Positions 26,199 through 34,211 of a stretch of DNA of 64,000 bases are shown here, piece by piece. The number at the start of each line of letters is the position of its first letter. The stretch's first letter is position 1. The stretch is from CAZVLQ01 sp964628185. GTDB lineage: Bacteria; Pseudomonadota; Zetaproteobacteria; Mariprofundales; Mariprofundaceae. The notes beneath the pieces were generated by a model, which saw only the letters and a program-made list of their open reading frames with translations, did no database searches and had not been told where the DNA came from. The position numbers and the translations under genes were made by a program. The stretch spans positions 119,905 to 183,904 of the forward strand of contig CAZVLQ010000001.1 in the NCBI GenBank assembly GCA_964628185.1, written 5' to 3'.

Positions 26199-26222
26199 GG
26201 AAGCGGCCTTCGGGCCGCTTCC
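26199..26222 (+). terminator. UUCG-capped hairpin, possible transcript end
   Basis: GGAAGCGGCC, loop TTCG, GGCCGCTTCC form a perfect 10 bp stem with a stable tetraloop. No T-run follows, so intrinsic termination is uncertain; RNA stabilisation is equally possible. Confidence 0.4.
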
Positions 26223-26234
26223 TGCCCACCAATA

Positions 26235-26372
26235 CCGGTGAATAATAATTGGTAATTGGTGACTGGTGAATGGAAAACAGAGGACTGAGGGAAGAAGAGA
26301 AGTAGGCAGTCGGCAGTATTCAGCAAGCAGTTTACTGACGACTGACATCTGACTATTGACTACTGGTTACAG
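26235..26372. repeat. Degenerate short tandem repeats in the amtB-nirB gap
   Basis: Repeated units of seven to eight bases such as TAATTGG, GACTGGTGA, CAGTCGG, ACTGACG and TGACTAC fill the interval before nirB. Similar arrays recur in six other gaps of this window. Together with the inverted repeat and hairpin this accounts for the whole 301 bp between amtB and nirB; no gene is seen. Confidence 0.6.
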
Positions 26373-26380
26373 GAGCGAAG

Positions 26381-28849
26381 ATGAGCGAGAGAAAGAAGCT
26401 GGTTATGATTGGCAACGGCATGGCGGGCATGCGCGCCATTGAAGAAATTCTGGATGCCAATCCGGATATGTTCGATATCACCATTTTCGGTGCCGAACGC
26501 TACCCGAACTACAATCGTATCCTGCTCTCTTCGGTGCTGGCCGGAGAAATGACGGTTGACGATATTATTCTGAACGATGAGCAGTGGTATGCGGACAACG
26601 GCATTAGCCTGCATACCGGCGAACGCATCACGGAAGTTCAGCGTGGCTATAAGAAGGTTATCGCGGAAGACGGCGCTGAGACCGAATATGACAACCTGAT
26701 TATCGCCACGGGCTCAAATCCTTTTTTATTGCCCATCCCGGGTGCCGACAAGGATGGCATTATCACCTTCCGGGACATGAATGATTGTAAAGCCATGATG
26801 CAAGCCGCCGGACAATGTGAGAAGGCGGTTGTAATCGGCGGCGGGCTGCTGGGTCTGGAGGCGGCCAAGGGACTGATGAACCTTGGCATGGATGTAAGCG
26901 TGATCCACGATCAGGCAACCCTGATGAATATGCAACTGGATGCAATCGCCGGCAACATGTTGCGCATCGCACTTGAGAAACAGGGCATGAAATTTCGCCT
27001 GTCCACCCTGACAACCGCGATTCTGGGCAAGGAGAGGGTGACCGGCCTGCTGTTCGCCGACGGCTCGATGCTTGACTGTGATCTGCTGGTCATGGCCGTG
27101 GGCATTCGTCCCAACAAGGCGCTGGCCGAAGCCGCCGGACTGTATTGCAGTCGTGGTATTATTGTTAACGATCATATGCAGACCGTTACCGATGCCGCTG
27201 TTTACGCGGTCGGCGAATGCGTTGAGCACCGCGGCAGAACCTATGGCCTGGTCGCCCCGCTGTTCGAGCAGGCCAGGATACTGGCTTACCAGATCACGGG
27301 CCAGGGATTAAGGCGTTATCAGGGCTCGGAAGTTTCCACGAAACTCAAGGTTTCCGGTGTGGATGTGTTTTCCGCCGGAGATTTCCAGTCTTCTCCCGAG
27401 GCGGATGTGATTGAATACCTGGATCATGCCGGCGGCACCTACAAGAAGCTGGTGCTGAAAGATGACAGGGTTGTTGGCACGGTGCTGTTTGGCGATACCG
27501 CCGATGGTCCGAATTTCTTCCGCATGCTGCAGGAAGGCAGAGATATTTCCGGACAGCGTTCATCCCTGTTGTTTGGCAGTTCGGTTTTGGGCGATTCCGG
27601 CCATTCCGGCATTGACCAGGTGATGGCCATGACACCGGACACCATTGTGTGCGGCTGTAATGGTGTGACCAAACAGGTCATTACCGATGCCATTGTCAAG
27701 CAGGGCTGCACCACGCGCAAGGAAGTGACGGCCGCGACCTGCGCGGCAGGTTCCTGCGGTGGTTGCGCGGGACTGGTCGAACAAATTCTGGCCTCGGTAC
27801 TGGGAACTTCTTTCGATGCCTCAACCCGGGATGAACCGGTTTGCGGGTGTACGGATTTGACGCATGAACAACTCAAGGATGCAATCGGGGAGAAGCATCT
27901 GACCATGGTGCGGGAGACAATGAACGTGCTGGACTGGAAGAGCGAGGGGTGTCATGTATGCCGTCCGGCTATCAATTACTACATCGGCATGTTCTGGCCG
28001 ATGGAAGCCGAGGATGATCGCTATTCCAAAGTCGTCAATGAAAAGATGCATGCCAATATCCAGAAGGACGGCACCTACTCGGTGATTCCGCGCATTCATG
28101 GCGGCATTGCAAAGGCGGATGATTTGATCCGCATGGGTGAGGTTGCCAAAAAATATGATATCCGGACCATCAAGGTTACAGGCGCCCAGCGCATCGGTCT
28201 GTATGGCATCAAAAAGGAAGACCTCGTATCGGTATGGCGCGATCTGGATATGCCCTCCGGCTTTGCCTACGGCAAGGCGCTCAGAACCGTAAAAACCTGC
28301 GTGGGCTCTGACTGGTGCCGTTTTGGTACGCAGGATTCAACGGCCATGGGGATTCGCCTGGAGAAGACCTTCGAACGCAGTTGGTATCCCGCCAAAACAA
28401 AACTGGCCACATCCGGCTGCCCGCGAAACTGCGCCGAGGCGACCATCAAGGACTTGGGCGTGGTTGGCGTCGAAGGCGGCTGGGAAATCTATGTTGGCGG
28501 CAACGGCGGCGTGAAGGTACGGGCGGGAGATCTGTTGTGCCTGGTCAAAACGGATGACGAGGTTGTGGATATCACCAAGGCCTATTTGCAGCACTACCGC
28601 GAAACGGGACGACACAACGAGCGTACGGCGGTGTGGCTGGAACGCATCGGCCTGGAGAAGGTCAAAGGCGTGGTTGTGGAGGACCTGGAAGGCCGGAAGG
28701 CCCTGGTTGAGCGCATGGACCTGTATCTGTCTACATTAACGACCGATCCGTGGCGGGAACGCCTGAAGGATGAAAAAAAGCCTGGCGAAATGACGCAGTT
28801 TAATGAATACACGCCGATTAATATCCCGGTGGAGGCGGTAAACGCATGA
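26381..28849 (+). CDS. nirB: Nitrite reductase (NADH) large subunit
   Basis: 822 residues. Reduces nitrite to ammonia in the cytoplasm with NADH. The FAD site MIGNGMAG (9-16) and NAD site VVIGGGLLGLEAAKG (150-164) are clear. There are two BFD-like 2Fe-2S modules: the first with C424, C426, C459 and C462, the second with C488, C490, C524 and C527. The siroheme/4Fe-4S half has ligands C640, C646, C680 and C684 (CVGSDWC ... SGCPRNC). The stop overlaps nirD (ATGA). Downstream of the ammonium genes, consistent with assimilatory use, though detoxification or respiration support cannot be excluded. Confidence 0.96.
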   Translation: MSERKKLVMIGNGMAGMRAIEEILDANPDMFDITIFGAERYPNYNRILLSSVLAGEMTVDDIILNDEQWYADNGISLHTGERITEVQRGYKKVIAEDGAETEYDNLIIATGSNPFLLPIPGADKDGIITFRDMNDCKAMMQAAGQCEKAVVIGGGLLGLEAAKGLMNLGMDVSVIHDQATLMNMQLDAIAGNMLRIALEKQGMKFRLSTLTTAILGKERVTGLLFADGSMLDCDLLVMAVGIRPNKALAEAAGLYCSRGIIVNDHMQTVTDAAVYAVGECVEHRGRTYGLVAPLFEQARILAYQITGQGLRRYQGSEVSTKLKVSGVDVFSAGDFQSSPEADVIEYLDHAGGTYKKLVLKDDRVVGTVLFGDTADGPNFFRMLQEGRDISGQRSSLLFGSSVLGDSGHSGIDQVMAMTPDTIVCGCNGVTKQVITDAIVKQGCTTRKEVTAATCAAGSCGGCAGLVEQILASVLGTSFDASTRDEPVCGCTDLTHEQLKDAIGEKHLTMVRETMNVLDWKSEGCHVCRPAINYYIGMFWPMEAEDDRYSKVVNEKMHANIQKDGTYSVIPRIHGGIAKADDLIRMGEVAKKYDIRTIKVTGAQRIGLYGIKKEDLVSVWRDLDMPSGFAYGKALRTVKTCVGSDWCRFGTQDSTAMGIRLEKTFERSWYPAKTKLATSGCPRNCAEATIKDLGVVGVEGGWEIYVGGNGGVKVRAGDLLCLVKTDDEVVDITKAYLQHYRETGRHNERTAVWLERIGLEKVKGVVVEDLEGRKALVERMDLYLSTLTTDPWRERLKDEKKPGEMTQFNEYTPINIPVEAVNA

Positions 28850-29181
28850 GCAGTGATATGAATCAGGAAATGGCCGTGGAATGGCGGCCAATTTGTAAAG
28901 TCGTCGAGATCCCCCGGTTTGGAGGCCGCACGGTGCGCGCCGGACAAATGGAAATTGCCGTATTTCGCCTGAGCGATGACCGTATCAGGGCGGTGGAAAA
29001 TCGCTGCCCCCATAAACAGGGCCCTCTGGCTGAGGGAATTGTCAGTGGCGATACCGTGATCTGCCCGTTGCACGCCCGGAAAATTAATCTGGAGAACGGT
29101 GAAGTACTGCCGCCGGATTCCGGTTGTGTGAAAACATACGCGATCAAAGTCGAAGACGACGAAGTGTTGCTACAGTTGTAG
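28846..29181 (+). CDS. nirD: Nitrite reductase (NADH) small subunit, Rieske type
   Basis: 111 residues, a single Rieske-fold domain. Cluster ligands C54/H56 (CPHKQGP) and C73/H76 (CPLHARK) are intact, so a 2Fe-2S cluster is expected. Partner of NirB; the start overlaps the nirB stop by four bases. Confidence 0.93.
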   Translation: MSSDMNQEMAVEWRPICKVVEIPRFGGRTVRAGQMEIAVFRLSDDRIRAVENRCPHKQGPLAEGIVSGDTVICPLHARKINLENGEVLPPDSGCVKTYAIKVEDDEVLLQL

Positions 29182-29246
29182 CCGATAGTCCGTAAAAGCT
29201 AAAAAATTAAATTCAAAATAAAGCAATACAAAAAAGGAGAGAAAAG

Positions 29247-30047
29247 ATGGCCTATGTAAAACCTGAAAATGTTGTTGAAAATATGCTACAGGCGGGGGAA
29301 GCCAAGGCAGGCTTGTCCATCAGGGATATGTTGATACGTGGAGCCCTGTCCGGCGTCTTTTTGGGCTATGCCACCACGCTTGCGATCGCCGCCGCCACGC
29401 AGACGCACTTTGGCATTGTCGGGGCCGTTATTTTCCCTGTCGGTTTTGTCATGATAATCCTTCTGGGCCTGGAACTGGCGACGGGAAACTTCGCGTTGCT
29501 GCCCATCGCGGTGATGGACGGGCGCATTACCATGAAGCAACTGGCGTATAACTGGGCCTGGGTGCTGATTGGCAATCTGATTGGCGGCATCCTGTATGCC
29601 TTTCTGTACTACGTCGTGATGACAAAGATGGGCCACGTAGATCCCGCAACCATTGCCGCCACGAAGAAGGTGATAGCGATCGCCGAACATAAAACCATAG
29701 CCTATGCCCACCTGGGATTCGCCGGAACAATTTCGGCCTTTACCAGCGCGGTGCTCTGCAACTGGATGGTGACGCTGGGCGCGGTCATGGCGTTAACCGC
29801 CACCACGACCATCGGCAAAATCACCGCCATGTGGCTGCCGATCATGACCTTCTTCGCGCTTGGGTATGAACATGCCATCGTCAATATGTTCGTCATTCCC
29901 GCCGGTATTATGCTGGGCGCTGATGTCAGTGTAGGCGACTGGTGGCTGTGGAACGAGATTCCGGTGATTTTGGGTAATATCGTCGGTGGCATGCTGTTTA
30001 CCGGCATGGCCCTGTATATCACGGCCAGAAAAAAAGCCGTAGCCTGA
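29247..30047 (+). CDS. nirC: Formate/nitrite transporter family channel
   Basis: 266 residues with six membrane helices of the FNT fold. LELATGNFALLPIAVMDG is the family signature around the second helix, and the second half has LCNWMVTLGAVMA and GYEHAIVNMFVIPAGI. In this place after nirBD it most likely passes nitrite. AAAGGAGAG precedes ATG 29247. FocA-type formate specificity is the main alternative. Confidence 0.9.
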   Translation: MAYVKPENVVENMLQAGEAKAGLSIRDMLIRGALSGVFLGYATTLAIAAATQTHFGIVGAVIFPVGFVMIILLGLELATGNFALLPIAVMDGRITMKQLAYNWAWVLIGNLIGGILYAFLYYVVMTKMGHVDPATIAATKKVIAIAEHKTIAYAHLGFAGTISAFTSAVLCNWMVTLGAVMALTATTTIGKITAMWLPIMTFFALGYEHAIVNMFVIPAGIMLGADVSVGDWWLWNEIPVILGNIVGGMLFTGMALYITARKKAVA

Positions 30048-30095
30048 ATCCTTATCCGTGCAATCTAATGCAAGATGCACAAGAAATATTTACCA

Positions 30096-30206
30096 CTTGC
30101 CTGCGCGCAGCGCGCAAGCAGGCAGAGAGCGCAAAGGAACAAGCAAGGGCGCCTGCCTGTGCGTGAACGCACGCAGACAGGCGGCAGCATTTATGAATAG
30201 TTCAGG
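30096..30206 (-). repeat. Dispersed double-hairpin repeat, copy B
   Basis: Read on the minus strand it matches copy A: CCTGAACTATTCATAAATGCTGCCGCCTGTCTGCGT, a hairpin around GTGCGTTCACGCAC, the linker TTGTTCCTTTGC, and a second hairpin with CTTGCGCGC/GCGCGCAGG. The remainder of the 296 bp gap between nirC and the next gene contains only low-complexity pyrimidine-rich sequence and a GGTTCCGGCTTTGCCGGG unit. Confidence 0.65.
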
Positions 30207-30343
30207 TTAAAAACATAGAGTAGCTTTCTTCGCTTTTTCTCTGTGCTCTCTGTGTCCTCTGCGATTCGGGATTTTCTTGTCTGGTTCCGGCTTTGCCGGG
30301 GTAGGGCTATACTAGAGGAGACCGTTGAGCATGGAGTAGCCAC

Positions 30344-31423
30344 ATGAAAAAGCCGCTGTTATTACATGCGCTCTCACTGAAGGACCGGATGCTGGAGCCG
30401 AACAGTCTTCCCCTGCACGGCAGGGTGTGGGGTTATGCCAAGGATGAATGCAATCGCGATGCATTTATCGGGCACTGCCTGACCATGCTTTCCCTGTCCG
30501 GCATGCAGGCTTCCAACATTTCACTGGGCAAGAAGGATATCGTTGCCTTTGACGCCCGGGGCCGTGACGGTGTTTACACCATCGTGATTTCACTTGCGGA
30601 TGATTCCCTGGCATCCAGTTATTTTTATTTTCTGGGCATCTGGAACCATCCTGATCGCCTGACACCGGCTGCGCCGCTGCCTGCGCCGCCGGCGGACAGC
30701 GATTTGCTCAGAGCGGATTTTCAGTATGAGGTCTTTTTCGGTGATGAGCCGATGCAACACAATGACTATGACAAGTTTGTCAGCGGGGAAATCTTTTCCG
30801 AACTGCTTTATGACGGCGAATTCTGTCTGGCCGGCAACGCACTGTCGGGCCGGGAAGAAACCGCTCATTTTCTGATTACACCAGTGCGGAACGCCCGGAA
30901 TCTTGTCCGCCCCGAAGTCCGGCATGTATTGTATTCCTTGCGCAACATGATGGCGCTTACCGCCGCCTGCATGCGTTTGTACGACCGGATATGGCATGCG
31001 CAGGATGAGGTGGAGCTTTACAAGAGCGCCATGAGCCTGATGCGCAAGGCTCGCTTGCAGGATATCCGGCCGGAGGAGTGGGATGATCTGGTGCGGGAAA
31101 ACGGCGAAGCGCTGTTGCGCGCTTCGGAGCTTGCTGTTGTACGAACAAGACAGAACAGCGAGGTACGGAACTTCAGCGCCCTGTTTGACAGCATCATTGA
31201 TGAACTGAACAGCCGGCCCATGCCCGGCATGCAACCCATATGGCCCAGGCTGCGCGCACCGTTCGCGCATACGCTGGCTTTACTGAATGAGCGCAATGCC
31301 ATGCTGAAGCGCTCCACCAGACAATGCGAGGTTCTCCTCAGCCTGCTTCACTCGCGCATGCTGGCCAGGCAGCAAATGACACTTGGTGATTTACTGAAAC
31401 AGTTGAAAATGGCTGATTCCTGA
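30344..31423 (+). CDS. Protein of unknown function, 359 residues
   Basis: I do not recognise this protein. It is soluble-looking, with no signal peptide or membrane helix. The first half (1-190) has mixed alpha/beta character with DGVYTIVISLADDSLASSYFYFLGIW and REETAHFLITPVRNAR. The second half (195-359) is largely helical and rich in Leu/Arg, with RPMPGMQPIWPRLRAPFAHTLALLNERNAMLKRST, suggesting a helical bundle or coiled coil. ATG 30344 has GGAG eight bases upstream. Codon use looks like that of its neighbours. It stands alone between nirC and a convergent small gene. Confidence 0.7.
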   Translation: MKKPLLLHALSLKDRMLEPNSLPLHGRVWGYAKDECNRDAFIGHCLTMLSLSGMQASNISLGKKDIVAFDARGRDGVYTIVISLADDSLASSYFYFLGIWNHPDRLTPAAPLPAPPADSDLLRADFQYEVFFGDEPMQHNDYDKFVSGEIFSELLYDGEFCLAGNALSGREETAHFLITPVRNARNLVRPEVRHVLYSLRNMMALTAACMRLYDRIWHAQDEVELYKSAMSLMRKARLQDIRPEEWDDLVRENGEALLRASELAVVRTRQNSEVRNFSALFDSIIDELNSRPMPGMQPIWPRLRAPFAHTLALLNERNAMLKRSTRQCEVLLSLLHSRMLARQQMTLGDLLKQLKMADS

Positions 31424-31574
31424 GCCTGTCAAATAGCCCTGACCTTTACCCCGGGATTCGACATTGACATGCGACACATGACGCAACCCTTTGATGCGTA
31501 TGGCATTTTGAAATAATTTATTGCCCGGATATGGCCGGTCAACCGCTCGCTGAAGGGCGATTTGTGTGTGAAGG

Positions 31575-31826
31575 TCAGGGTTCGCTCGCTTCCTTGTGCA
31601 ACACATGGAAAAAGAGGGACAGCGCGAATCCAAACAGCCCTCCCAGCAATAACAGTCCGCCGATGGTTGTGATGATGAGCAGCCACGTCGGGGAGGTTTG
31701 ACCGGGAGGTATCGCGTAAAGCCTTCCGAAGGCGAGGACGCAGACAAGCGATCCGGCTCCGGCGATCAGTGTATAGCGCCTCATCATTGTTTTCCATATT
31801 GCTTTGCTCGTTTTCTTCTCGGTCAT
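31575..31826 (-). CDS. Small two-helix membrane protein, unknown
   Basis: 83 residues with two hydrophobic segments (about 18-38 and 48-73) and a positively charged N-terminus (MTEKKTSKAIWKTMMRR), so the N-terminus is probably cytoplasmic. No family recognised. GGAGGGG lies three bases before the ATG, a good sign that it is translated. A 10 bp inverted repeat (CCCTGACCTT at 31437-31446, AAGGTCAGGG at 31571-31580) flanks the gap after it. Confidence 0.6.
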   Translation of the reverse strand: MTEKKTSKAIWKTMMRRYTLIAGAGSLVCVLAFGRLYAIPPGQTSPTWLLIITTIGGLLLLGGLFGFALSLFFHVLHKEASEP

Positions 31827-31951
31827 GATCCCCTCCGGAACACCGTTGTACCGTACATGATAACCGTTACCTGCGGATTACCCAAGTGGCATTGCACGCA
31901 AGCGGCATTGGCATACAATTGTGGACCCATACAGGATCAACTGGAGTTCTT

Positions 31952-32518
31952 ATGAGTCGTGTGCTGGTTCCTTTTGCGCGGGGAGTGGAAGAAATCGAGT
32001 TTGTCGCAACCGTGGATATTCTCCGGCGGGCGAATATTGAGGTGGTGATGGCGAGCCTTGACGGTCAGCCGGTAACGGGACGCTCGGGGATCACGATTCA
32101 GCCTGATGCCAATCTTGCGGATATCGTGCATGAAGACTGGGATATGGTGGTGCTGCCCGGCGGACTGCCCAATGCCCATCTTTTGCGCGATGATGCCAAT
32201 GTAAAGGCCGTGGTTCAGCGTCTCCGCGAACAGCGCAAATCCATTGCCGCTATTTGCGCCGCTCCCACGGCGCTGGCCGCCTACGGTATCACGGAGGGGA
32301 TGCGTGTGACTTCCTATCCCTCCTGTGAGCCGGAAATGAAGCAACTCGCACCGTCATCGGTGTATGTGGATGATATCGTGGTCGAGGATGATTTTTTGAT
32401 CACCAGCCGCGGGGCCGGCACGGCCGTTGAATTCGCGCTTCATCTTGTAGCCAGACTCCAGGGCCAGGCGCAATCAGACAAAATCCGCAAGGCCATAGTG
32501 GCTGACGGTATCGCATAG
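31952..32518 (+). CDS. DJ-1/PfpI family protein (YajL/ThiJ-like)
   Basis: 188 residues. The DJ-1 fold is clear: VLVPFARGVEEIEFVATVDILRRA with the conserved glutamate, DMVVLPGGLPNA, and the nucleophile elbow AAICAAPTALAAYG with C102. ITSRGAGTAVEFALHLV closes the family pattern. Members include YajL-like stress chaperones/deglycases. ATG 31952 has GGAG upstream and the right family start; an earlier ATG would add 22 unrelated residues. Confidence 0.9.
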   Translation: MSRVLVPFARGVEEIEFVATVDILRRANIEVVMASLDGQPVTGRSGITIQPDANLADIVHEDWDMVVLPGGLPNAHLLRDDANVKAVVQRLREQRKSIAAICAAPTALAAYGITEGMRVTSYPSCEPEMKQLAPSSVYVDDIVVEDDFLITSRGAGTAVEFALHLVARLQGQAQSDKIRKAIVADGIA

Positions 32519-32522
32519 AGCA

Positions 32523-33473
32523 TTATTTCCGAGGCGGATTACGTCGCCAGATGCTGGCCAGCAGGGGGCCGCTCACATTGTGCCAGATACTGAACAGGGC
32601 GCCGGGCAGGGCAGCGAGGGCGCTGAAATGGGCCACCGCCATGGCTACGGCCAGACCCGAATTCTGCATGCCGACTTCAATCGCCACCGTACGGCGGCGT
32701 GTGGAACCTTGGCCGGCATACTTTGCGCCCAGATATCCCATGATCAGGCCCGCTGCATTGAGTAAAACAACCACGGTGAGAACAGATGCCCCCGCCATGG
32801 TGATCTGGTCATGATCAAGGCCTGTGATGACGCCAACGATCCAGGCGATTACCAGCATTGAAAACAGGGGAAGGGCGCCTTGCAGCAGGCGTTTGCCCGG
32901 TGTCCAGACGGCGCGGATGGCCACGCCGACGAGTACAGGCGCAAGCACGATTCTGGCAACGGTGAAGAAAAGCGAAAACGGATCAACCGGCAGCCATGCG
33001 GAAGCCAGCAGCCACACCCACAGGGGCGTCATCACCGGCGCAAGCAGGGTTGAGGCGGTCGTCATGGCGATCGAAAGCGCCACGTCGCCGCGCGCCAGCC
33101 AGGTGACGACATTGGATGCCGTGCCGCCGGGTGCGGCGCCGACCAGGATCAGCCCCACGGCCAGTTCCCCGGGCAGGTTGCATGCCACGGCCAGTAGCCA
33201 TGCCGTGAGCGGCATGACCAGGAATTGCAGGCACACGCCGATAATGACCGGCCGGCCCGCCGTCTTCAGCGCAAGCAGGTCGGAAGGTTTCAGAGTAAGG
33301 CCCATGCCGAGCATGACCAGGGCCAGCATGTCCGCGATGTATGCCTTGCCGGCGGCTGCCGTTGCCGGATTTGCATAACCCCATATAGCGCCCAGCAGCA
33401 CCCACACAATAAAACCGTCCTGTGCAAGTCCGGCCAGTTTCGCGATTCCTTCTTTTTCCCGCTTATCAGTCAC
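32523..33473 (-). CDS. Bile acid:sodium symporter (BASS) family transporter
   Basis: 316 residues, about nine to ten membrane helices. MLGMGLTLKPSDLLAL, GLILVGAAPGGTASNVVTWLARGDVALS and IEVGMQNSGLAVAMAVAHF are the conserved crossover motifs of the BASS family. Bacterial substrates include organic anions, pantoate-like acids and 2-keto acids; not predictable here. It sits 3 bp downstream of hflD on the same strand and converges with the DJ-1 gene. Confidence 0.88.
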   Translation of the reverse strand: MTDKREKEGIAKLAGLAQDGFIVWVLLGAIWGYANPATAAAGKAYIADMLALVMLGMGLTLKPSDLLALKTAGRPVIIGVCLQFLVMPLTAWLLAVACNLPGELAVGLILVGAAPGGTASNVVTWLARGDVALSIAMTTASTLLAPVMTPLWVWLLASAWLPVDPFSLFFTVARIVLAPVLVGVAIRAVWTPGKRLLQGALPLFSMLVIAWIVGVITGLDHDQITMAGASVLTVVVLLNAAGLIMGYLGAKYAGQGSTRRRTVAIEVGMQNSGLAVAMAVAHFSALAALPGALFSIWHNVSGPLLASIWRRNPPRK

Positions 33474-33476
33474 GAA

Positions 33477-34166
33477 TCATCCGACTTCGCGCAGTATCGC
33501 CAACGCTTCTTTCGCCATGGCGCGACGGCGCAGTAAAAGCTGTAAATGGCCACCGCCGCTTGTGCGCCACAGATGGGCGCCATGAATGCCGGACATCAGT
33601 AGCGCACGCACCATATTGGTATTGTGACTGTGGTGCAGGTAATCAGCCTTCCCACGAACGATAATGCGGGGCTTCATTGTGCTGATGGTTTCACCGTAAA
33701 GGCCGGCGATTGCGGCAATGATGTTGTCATGCATGATATCCCTGAAATATTCGGACTGCTTTTCGATACGCTGGATGCCGCTTGCCAGCTTCTGAAGCTG
33801 GGCGGGTTTACGTGAAAGTTTGTGTTCCAGCGTGATCATGGCGGCGGTATAGGCAATCAGTTCCCTGGCTTTTCCCACTTCATTACCGCGTAGCAGGCGC
33901 GAGAGCAGAAACAGGCCGGTACGAACCTTTGGCAGGCCTCCATACAGATGCTCGGGGGTGCTTCCGGCTGAAGCGAACAAACTGGAAATGCAGGTTTCGA
34001 TTTCCCCTGAGTCGGCCTTTCCCTTGCGGGCGATACCCTGGACCAGGTGTGCGCACTGTACCATGGCGGCGAGTGCCACGACCCGGTTGCGCAGTGGATG
34101 ACGTCTTCGTGTGATGTGCGGGCCAGCTTGCATGGGCGCATTGTGGCGACTGGCGCATGCCCTCAC
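33477..34166 (-). CDS. hflD: High-frequency lysogenisation protein HflD homologue
   Basis: 229 residues from GTG 34166; ATG 34133 would give 218, nearer the usual 205-215, and neither has a clear ribosome binding site. Similarity to HflD runs through LAAMVQCAHLVQGIARKG, the YGGLPKVRTGLFLLSRLL block, LEHKLSRKPAQLQKLASGI and the C-terminal VRALLMSGIHGAHLWRTSGGGHLQLLLRR. HflD is a membrane-associated protein restricted mainly to gammaproteobacteria and in E. coli modulates lambda CII. mnmA, its usual neighbour, is not here. Confidence 0.85.
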   Translation of the reverse strand: MRACASRHNAPMQAGPHITRRRHPLRNRVVALAAMVQCAHLVQGIARKGKADSGEIETCISSLFASAGSTPEHLYGGLPKVRTGLFLLSRLLRGNEVGKARELIAYTAAMITLEHKLSRKPAQLQKLASGIQRIEKQSEYFRDIMHDNIIAAIAGLYGETISTMKPRIIVRGKADYLHHSHNTNMVRALLMSGIHGAHLWRTSGGGHLQLLLRRRAMAKEALAILREVG

Positions 34167-34211
34167 AAGCGATCAGCGCGGGGGAGAACAATCAAAGGGT
34201 CATGAATCTCG

